Shown here piece after piece: positions 34,197 to 39,552 of a DNA stretch of 39,552 bases (positions are counted from its first letter, which is position 1; each line of letters opens with the position of its first letter). The DNA comes from an uncultured Bacteroidales bacterium. Its GTDB lineage: Bacteria; Bacteroidota; Bacteroidia; Bacteroidales; P3. Below the pieces are notes generated by a model. It was not told the DNA's origin. It did not search any database and saw only the letters and a list, made by a program, of their open reading frames with translations. The stretch spans positions 1-39,552 of the forward strand of contig ONEY01000020.1 in assembly GCA_900316965.1 (NCBI GenBank), read 5' to 3'. A program made the translations under genes and the position numbers.

Positions 34197-36986
34197 TCAG
34201 AAGTACTGAAAAGATTGATTATTGTTCAGCCGGCCAAACAGGTTGCAAATTGCGGTCGCCATAGGCGCCTCGGCGCAGACGACCTGCATGGTGTGAGGCG
34301 CGTTGGCGATGGGGTTGTTCTTTTCGTCGTATTTGCCCGTCATAATGTCGTCGATTTCCTGACGGATGCTGATAAGAGCGTCGCAGAAACGGTCGAGTTC
34401 GCTGAGAGGTTCGCTTTCTGTGGGTTCCACCATCAGAGTGTTGTGGACGGGGAAGGCGACTGTTGGAGCGTGGAAGCCGTAGTCGTCGAGACGGCGTGCG
34501 ATGTCGCCGACGCTGACCTTGAGGCTGAATTCGCTGAAGTCGACAATCATCTCATGGCCGCACATGCCGTTCTTGTTGGTGTAGAGAATCTTGTAGTATT
34601 TCTGCAGACGAGCGCGGAGGTAGTTGGCGTTGAGGATGGCGTGGCGAGTGGCCTCGGTGAGACCGTTGCCGCCGAGCATGAGGAGGTAGCCGTAGGTGAT
34701 GGGGAACAGGAGCGCGTTGCCGAAAGGAGCTGCGGCCATAGCGTTGCCCTTCTTGCCACCGACGTTGTAGATGCAATGTTTGGGCAGGAAGTCGAGAAGT
34801 TTGGCGCTGACAGCGATAGGTCCAACACCTGCGCCGCCGCCGCCGTGAGGACCTGCAAAGGTCTTGTGGAGGTTGAGGTGGCAGACATCGGCGCCCATGC
34901 GACCAGGGCTGGTGATGCCAACTTGGGCGTTCATGTTGGCGCCGTCCATGTATACGAGACCGCCGGCAGCGTGGATGATGTCGACGATTTCGAGGATACC
35001 CTCTTCAAAAGCACCGTGAGTGGAAGGATATGTAATCATGATGCAGCTGAGGTTGTCCTTGTATTGAGCAACTTTTTCCTTGAGGTCGTCGATGTCGACA
35101 TCGCCGCGGTCGTTGCATTTGACGACGACGACGGTCATGCCAGCCTTGGCGGCCGAAGCCGGGTTGGTGCCGTGAGCCGAAGCGGGGATGAGACATACGT
35201 TGCGCTGCGGGTTGCCGCAGTCGATGTGGTAGTTGCGGATGACGGTAAGTCCGCTGTACTCACCAGCCGAGCCCGAGTTGGGTTGGAGAGAGACGCCGGC
35301 GAATCCGGTGACGATGGCGAGCATGTCCTCCATTTCCTTGATCATCTGGAGAGAGCCCTCGGCTTGTTCTACCGGTGCGAAGGGGTGCATGCCGGCAAAA
35401 CGGCTCCAGCTGAGAGGCAGCATTTCGGCGGCGGCGTTGAGCTTCATGGTGCAGGAGCCTAGCGGAATCATGGCGCGGTTGAGGCTGAGGTCTTTAACCT
35501 CGAGCTTCTTCATGTAGCGCATCATCTCGGTTTCGCTGTGGTACTTGTTGAAGACGCTGTGGGTTAGGTATTTGCTTGTGCGGAGGAGGTTTTCGGGTAT
35601 GTCGCCGAAGGTGGTGCAGCAACCCTTGCCGTTGCATTGCAGCAGTTCGGGTTCTTTGCCGGCGGCTTTGGCCAGGACGGTGATGATGTCGTTGATGTCG
35701 TCCTTGGATGTAGTTTCGTCAAGGCTGATGCCGATGCATTCCTCGCAGATGTAGCGGAAATTGATTTGATGTTGCTCGGCTATTTCGCGGACGCGAGCAG
35801 TAGGTACGGGGCATTGGAGAGCGAGAGTATCGAAGAAGACGCGGTTGTGCTGTTTGTAGCCGTATTTTTCGAGTTCTTTGGCCAGGACGCCAGCCATAGC
35901 GTGGATGTTGGCGGCGATGTTGTGGATGCCTTCGGGGCCGTGCCAAGCGGCGTAGAAGCCGCTCATGATGGCTTGGAGAGCCGAGGCGGTGCAGATGTTA
36001 GAGGTGGCTTTCTCGCGTTTGATGTGTTGCTCGCGCATACCAAGAGCCATGCGAAGAGCGGGGTTGCCTTTGACGTCGACGCTCCAGCCGATGATGCGGC
36101 CAGGGAAGCTGCGTTTGAAGGCCTCGGTGACGGCGAAGAAGCCGGCATGAGGACCGCCGAAGCCCATGGGGAGGCCGAAGCGCTGGTTGCAACCGAAGGC
36201 ACAGTCGGCGCCCATTTCGCCAGGAGTTTTGAGCAGGGCGAGAGCCATGAGGTCGGTGGCCATACCGACGAAGATGCCGAGTTCGTGAGCCTTGGCTATG
36301 AAATCGGTGTAGTCGTTGACCTCGCCGAACTGGTTGGGGTACTGGACGACAGCGCCGAAGAAGGAGTTGTCGAGTTTGATTTCGGCGGGTTTGCCGACGA
36401 CGATTTCGATGCCACGAGGAGCGGCGTTGGTGCGCATAACGTCGAGGGTTTGCGGGAAGATGCAGTCGTCGACAAAAATTTTGTTGACATTATCTTTGAC
36501 TTGAGCGCGGCTGCGGCTGTTGAAGAACATGATCATGCATTCGCCGCCAGCAGTGGCCTCGTCGAGGAGTGAGGCGTTGGCGAGGGGCATGCCAGTCATG
36601 TCGCTGACCATGGTTTGATAGGTCATAAGAGCTTCGAGACGGCCTTGGCTTATTTCGGTTTGATAAGGAGTGTAGGCGGTATACCAACCGGCGTTTTCGA
36701 AGACATTGCGCTGGATGACGGCAGGGGTGATGGTGTTGTAGTAACCCATACCGATATAAGACTTGAACAATTTGTTCTTTTGAGCCAGAGCGCGGCAACG
36801 GTTGAGGAACTCATATTCGTTGATGCCGTCGGCGATAGGCATAGGTTTGTCGAGGCGTATGGCCTTGGGGACGGCCTTGTCGATAAGATCCTCCATGGAG
36901 GAGACGCCGATGGTTTTGAGCATTTTTTCTTCGTCGGCGGCATTGGAGACGCCATTGTGACGAGCGGTAAAATTATTGGTAATCAT
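34197..36986 (-). CDS. gcvP: Glycine dehydrogenase (decarboxylating), P protein
   Basis: A 929-residue pyridoxal-phosphate enzyme, the P subunit of the glycine cleavage system, with both homologous halves fused as in E. coli. The PLP lysine lies in CHLNLHKTFAGPHGGGG, in the C-terminal half. The N-terminal YIGMGYYNTITPAVI and SLLDEATAGGECM blocks are also characteristic. The start is set at ATG 36986 (MITNNFTARHNG); the open frame runs 34 codons further, but a -7 promoter box at 37034-37041 lies inside that extension. gcvT and gcvH are not nearby. Base composition is much richer in G+C than neighbouring genes (about 65% in one sampled 60-base line versus about 43% elsewhere), consistent with strong codon bias or transfer. 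Confidence 0.96.
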   Translation of the reverse strand: MITNNFTARHNGVSNAADEEKMLKTIGVSSMEDLIDKAVPKAIRLDKPMPIADGINEYEFLNRCRALAQKNKLFKSYIGMGYYNTITPAVIQRNVFENAGWYTAYTPYQTEISQGRLEALMTYQTMVSDMTGMPLANASLLDEATAGGECMIMFFNSRSRAQVKDNVNKIFVDDCIFPQTLDVMRTNAAPRGIEIVVGKPAEIKLDNSFFGAVVQYPNQFGEVNDYTDFIAKAHELGIFVGMATDLMALALLKTPGEMGADCAFGCNQRFGLPMGFGGPHAGFFAVTEAFKRSFPGRIIGWSVDVKGNPALRMALGMREQHIKREKATSNICTASALQAIMSGFYAAWHGPEGIHNIAANIHAMAGVLAKELEKYGYKQHNRVFFDTLALQCPVPTARVREIAEQHQINFRYICEECIGISLDETTSKDDINDIITVLAKAAGKEPELLQCNGKGCCTTFGDIPENLLRTSKYLTHSVFNKYHSETEMMRYMKKLEVKDLSLNRAMIPLGSCTMKLNAAAEMLPLSWSRFAGMHPFAPVEQAEGSLQMIKEMEDMLAIVTGFAGVSLQPNSGSAGEYSGLTVIRNYHIDCGNPQRNVCLIPASAHGTNPASAAKAGMTVVVVKCNDRGDVDIDDLKEKVAQYKDNLSCIMITYPSTHGAFEEGILEIVDIIHAAGGLVYMDGANMNAQVGITSPGRMGADVCHLNLHKTFAGPHGGGGAGVGPIAVSAKLLDFLPKHCIYNVGGKKGNAMAAAPFGNALLFPITYGYLLMLGGNGLTEATRHAILNANYLRARLQKYYKILYTNKNGMCGHEMIVDFSEFSLKVSVGDIARRLDDYGFHAPTVAFPVHNTLMVEPTESEPLSELDRFCDALISIRQEIDDIMTGKYDEKNNPIANAPHTMQVVCAEAPMATAICNLFGRLNNNQSFQYF

Positions 36987-37033
36987 CGTATTGTTAATTA
37001 ATTTTATTATTGTTTTCGTTGATTTTGAAACTA

Positions 37034-37041
37034 CAAATTTA
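37034..37041 (-). promoter_or_regulatory. Bacteroidota -7 promoter box for gcvP
   Basis: Minus-strand TAAATTTG matches TAnnTTTG and lies 48-55 bp upstream of the ATG at 36986, giving a leader of about 40 nt. That is too short for a glycine riboswitch, and none is seen. Confidence 0.6.
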
Positions 37042-37179
37042 CATAAATTTTCGGAAATAAATGTAGATTGGCTTGAAATATATTTCACAAATTATTTCAA
37101 GTCGTGTAATCAAATAATTTTGAAGAAAGATTGCAACAGGGATGAAGAGAAAAAAACGAAAGAGATTGGGGCTGTCATA

Positions 37180-37212
37180 AGTCCGCTATGAGTCCGCTAT
37201 GAGTCCGCTATA
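37180..37212. repeat. Three tandem copies of an 11-bp unit AGTCCGCTATG
   Basis: Copies at 37180-37190, 37191-37201 and 37202-37212; the first two are identical and the third ends in A instead of G. The array lies in the 260-bp gap between gcvP and the WG-repeat gene, just after the WG gene stop in its direction of transcription. The rest of that gap holds the gcvP promoter and otherwise nothing I can support. Confidence 0.9.
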
Positions 37213-37246
37213 AGTACTCACAAAAGACGAATGAGGAAAGGCAAAA

Positions 37247-38656
37247 TCATTTAGAAGAGTTACGTTCCTTTAGCCATGAGCGCATTATCCTCATTTCTTT
37301 ACGAGAGGCGGTAGAGTTGCCATAAGCATCAATATATCCTTCGATAATGGATTGAGGTTTGTCGTTGCTATGGCATGAGAACTTAAACAAGTTCTTTCCT
37401 AGAGGAATGATGACGAAAGGACCTTTGACGAGAATGTTGCCTTGCATGTCGATAGCCGCTTGCTGGCCGTCGTCGAGAGTGACGACACCAATACCGTTGT
37501 CGAAGATGTAGCTGTCGCGGAATTGGCAAGGCACGACAATGTTGAAGTTGCTGTCGGCAAATCCCCACAAGCCATTTTTGTTTATTGCATGGAAGACAGG
37601 AGATGGCGCAGTAATTTCATCCTCAAAAACGTCATAATAGTTGATTCCGTCGAAGTGATCGAGAAAGGCGCCGTCGTTATTGTAGACATCAATCTGGTCG
37701 TCGCTATAGGACATGATGATGTGCTTGCCGTTGTCGAAAGATAGGGGGGCGTAGGAATATTTGAAAGGGATGATAGTGTCGCCGAGCAAGTTGGTGGCGC
37801 CTAAGCCCAAACCATGTATTTTGTAAAAAAAGAGATTGTAGGATTTGAAATCATGAAACAAGTCCTGCATTGCTATGTTACTATCGCCAATGGATAAGAG
37901 AGTATTCTCATTTTTGTCGATAAATTTCCACATGCCGTCTTGTTTCACCAAAGCTTTGCCATCGAAGAAAGAGCCAGCATACTGATATTTTTCAGCGATA
38001 ACCTCGGTACCATTTTTGTCGACATAGCCGTAGAGGTGGTCACGTCTGAAAACTGCAAGGCCATCGAAGAAGGGAGTGAGATAGTTGTAGGTTTTAGTCA
38101 AGGCGACCCCATTGAGGTCGGAGATGTATTGCAAATACGAGTCATTTTCATAGTTCAATAGCAAATTATCGTTAATCAAAAAACAATAATGATCAAAAGA
38201 GCAAGGTACGATAAATTCGCCTTTAGTGTTGATGATGCCGTAAAGGCCATTTTTGGACAAAGAGCAATGGCCGCCGGTGAACAAGCTATGGATGCCGCAA
38301 GCGCATTCACCCGATTTGTCAAATTGCAAAGGGAGCACCCAGCGTCCATTGCCGTCGACAAAGCCCATAAGAGAGTCGTCTTCAACCATCAGAAGAGACG
38401 AATTCTCTTGAGGGAAGATAGAGTATTGGAAAGGCAAAAGGATTTGCCCTTTTAAATCCACTATACCCTCTCTGTACAAAGAGTCGGTGGCTATTGCCGT
38501 TTCGCTATCGACGAGATAATTGACATAGAAATATTGGGATTTCAGTTTTGCTAGAGCAGAGATGATGGCTTTGCTTTTTTGGGGAGAAAGAGGTCTCTCC
38601 TGCCCCACGGCCAAAAAAGGGATGAGAAAAAAAGCCACAAAAAGAATGCGTCTCAT
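37247..38656 (-). CDS. Exported WG-repeat protein
   Basis: A 469-residue protein with a signal peptide (MRRILFVAFFLIPFLAVGQ) and several WG/YG-type repeats of about 30-40 residues. Recognisable copies include SLMGFVDGNGRWVLPLQFD, NGLYGIINTKGEFIVPCSFD, HLYGYVDKNGTEVIAEKYQY, GMWKFIDKNENTLLSIG and LWGFADSNFNIVVPCQFRD. WG repeats form beta-rich binding domains; the ligand is unknown. A short basic C-terminal tail (RKEMRIMRSWLKERNSSK) follows the last repeat. It appears monocistronic, between the AlaX-type gene and gcvP. Confidence 0.85.
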   Translation of the reverse strand: MRRILFVAFFLIPFLAVGQERPLSPQKSKAIISALAKLKSQYFYVNYLVDSETAIATDSLYREGIVDLKGQILLPFQYSIFPQENSSLLMVEDDSLMGFVDGNGRWVLPLQFDKSGECACGIHSLFTGGHCSLSKNGLYGIINTKGEFIVPCSFDHYCFLINDNLLLNYENDSYLQYISDLNGVALTKTYNYLTPFFDGLAVFRRDHLYGYVDKNGTEVIAEKYQYAGSFFDGKALVKQDGMWKFIDKNENTLLSIGDSNIAMQDLFHDFKSYNLFFYKIHGLGLGATNLLGDTIIPFKYSYAPLSFDNGKHIIMSYSDDQIDVYNNDGAFLDHFDGINYYDVFEDEITAPSPVFHAINKNGLWGFADSNFNIVVPCQFRDSYIFDNGIGVVTLDDGQQAAIDMQGNILVKGPFVIIPLGKNLFKFSCHSNDKPQSIIEGYIDAYGNSTASRKEMRIMRSWLKERNSSK

Positions 38657-38777
38657 GTTTTATCGTTTTAGATTTGCTCTATTGGTAAATATTTTTGTGA
38701 TTTTTTTACATCCAAGGGGGAAATATATACCGATTCGGGTTAATGAAAACAAAAATTGTGTTGTGTATCCCAATATA

Positions 38778-39245
38778 TTATTGTTCAATCAGTTTGAATC
38801 TCAGACGCCAAGTGCCATTGTTCCAATCGTGGCTGATGATTTTGAAAGAGCCTATCTCGGCGGTGTTGCGCACGTGAGTGCCGGCGCAGGCGCAGAGGTC
38901 GTAGTCGCCGATGCGGACGAGACGCAGCGTTTCGCTGGCGTCGTCGGGCAACTTAGAGAGGTCCACTTCGGGCGGGACATTAGACCGGTCGACAAACTCT
39001 ACGCTTACGTCGAGATGACGATTAATGACCTCATTGACCCTGGCCTCGATTTCAGCCACTTGTTGTTCGGTAGGCATGGAGTTGAGCTGGTAGTCGCATT
39101 TGCTTTTTTTGCGCTCAATATGGGCATTGCGTGATCGAGGGCAGCCAAACATGCGTACCATGGTTTGATTGAGAATATGTTCCGCCGTGTGCATCGGCGG
39201 GTACTCCTGCTTGTTGTGGTCGTTTAGAATGGGTTCTTGTTTCAT
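38778..39245 (-). CDS. AlaX-type tRNA editing domain protein
   Basis: A 155-residue stand-alone second-additional-domain protein related to the editing domain of alanyl- and threonyl-tRNA synthetases. The zinc-binding pair HTAEH (about residues 19-23) and CAGTH (about 118-122) is intact. AlaX proteins hydrolyse Ser or Gly wrongly attached to tRNA-Ala in trans. The small size fits the short AlaX type. It lies 12 bp downstream of the partial gene at the window edge on the same strand, and 121 bp from the WG-repeat gene. Confidence 0.85.
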   Translation of the reverse strand: MKQEPILNDHNKQEYPPMHTAEHILNQTMVRMFGCPRSRNAHIERKKSKCDYQLNSMPTEQQVAEIEARVNEVINRHLDVSVEFVDRSNVPPEVDLSKLPDDASETLRLVRIGDYDLCACAGTHVRNTAEIGSFKIISHDWNNGTWRLRFKLIEQ

Positions 39246-39257
39246 AATAGATTGTAT

Positions 39258-39552
39258 TTATCTCATCCAACCATCCATTAGATAGTTTTTTTCTATTAGT
39301 TTTTGCTCGTTGTGGGTGGCACTGTCTCTATGCCACACCTCTACTCGCACGGCATAATATTCTTCCCAATCTCCTTCGTATATAGTAAATTGTCGCTTTT
39401 CAACTATTTTTGAAAAACTATTAATGGCAGGGAGGTTGACACTTGAGGATTCTTTTATTCTGTCCACCGACAACGGCTCATTTTTGCCTGCCTCAAAACA
39501 TCTGAGAAAGATTGTGCCTGCTGGCAATGAAGGATAATAGAAGTCGTATTTA
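39258..39552 (-). CDS. Unrecognised protein, C-terminal part, truncated by the window edge
   Basis: The last 97 or so codons of a gene whose start lies beyond the right end of the window; the frame stays open to the final base. I do not recognise the family. The visible part is mixed alpha/beta with YDFYYPSLPAGTIFLRCFE at the start and several aromatic residues (EGDWEEYYAVRVEVWHRDS) near the end, finishing LMDGWMR. No catalytic motif is evident. It ends 12 bp before the AlaX-type gene and is likely in the same transcript. Confidence 0.7.
   Translation of the reverse strand, partial: KYDFYYPSLPAGTIFLRCFEAGKNEPLSVDRIKESSSVNLPAINSFSKIVEKRQFTIYEGDWEEYYAVRVEVWHRDSATHNEQKLIEKNYLMDGWMR

Noticed and set aside
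34146..35462. 438-codon plus-strand open frame opposite gcvP
   Set aside because: It is antisense to a clear gcvP and results from the GC-rich codon bias. The translation is low-complexity Val/Ala/Asp-rich with no known motif, and it also begins inside the gcvP terminator hairpin.
35637..36572. 311-codon plus-strand open frame opposite gcvP
   Set aside because: Same cause as the neighbouring antisense frame; its sequence is acidic and repetitive and mirrors gcvP codons.
36987..37041. Glycine riboswitch upstream of gcvP
   Set aside because: The predicted leader is only about 40 nt, too short for the aptamer, and no conserved glycine aptamer core is visible.
34197..37088. Longer gcvP start with 34 extra N-terminal codons
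   Set aside because: The extension overlaps a -7 promoter box and does not resemble GcvP N-termini; MITNNFTARHNG at 36986 does.
37180..37212. CRISPR-like array
   Set aside because: The three 11-bp units are directly tandem with no spacers, are too short for CRISPR repeats, and no cas genes are nearby.
1..39552. Mobile elements, tRNA or rRNA genes, phage genes
   Set aside because: No transposase, integrase, phage structural gene, terminal inverted repeats or recognisable tRNA cloverleaf was found; gene content is chromosomal housekeeping throughout.

Overview
The window is a stretch of ordinary chromosome from a member of the Bacteroidota, most likely the order Bacteroidales. Two lines of evidence support this. 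Several genes are preceded by the Bacteroidota -7 promoter box (TAnnTTTG) with no clear Shine-Dalgarno sequence. The gene products (YfcC-type carrier, M16 and M28 exported peptidases, WG-repeat protein, long-form PurC, thioredoxin-fold exported proteins) are also typical of that group. Overall base composition looks near 43% GC by sampling. I see no rRNA, tRNA, CRISPR array, insertion sequence, integrase or phage gene. No family or genus assignment is attempted.

Layout: 1-4232 (minus) holds an acyl-ACP thioesterase, argS and an exported thioredoxin-fold protein. A divergent promoter region (4233-4381) then opens a plus-strand block. That block is a tightly packed cluster of a LOG-family nucleotide phosphoribohydrolase, a Y-family DNA polymerase, a sugar-phosphate nucleotidyltransferase and a YolD-like protein (4382-7656), followed by galE and an exported thioredoxin-like protein. 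Two facing hairpin terminators (9385-9531) separate it from a long minus-strand run: zinc metallopeptidase, prmA, truA, transglutaminase-like lipoprotein, NSS transporter, ruvC, polA, pdxA, pepA and an M16 peptidase (9574-24381). A second divergent promoter region leads to plus-strand MATE transporter, mutL, rhomboid protease and rarD (24687-30080). From 30095 to the right edge everything is on minus: M28 peptidase, YfcC-family carrier, purC, gcvP, WG-repeat protein, an AlaX-type tRNA editing protein and the 3' part of an unrecognised gene cut by the window edge.

Functional themes: DNA replication, repair and recombination (polA, ruvC, mutL, Y-family polymerase with YolD partner); translation quality (argS, truA, prmA, alaX-like); central biosynthesis (pdxA, purC, gcvP, galE); and envelope or export functions (exported peptidases, lipoprotein, transporters).

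The most interesting points are the LOG/PolY/nucleotidyltransferase/YolD cluster, a PolA whose 3'-5' exonuclease domain has lost its metal-binding acidic residues, a MutL with altered endonuclease-type motifs, a conserved-looking but unnamed transglutaminase-like lipoprotein in the truA operon, a three-copy 11-bp tandem repeat beside gcvP, and a marked rise in GC content over gcvP. No wholly new multi-gene defence or mobile system was found.
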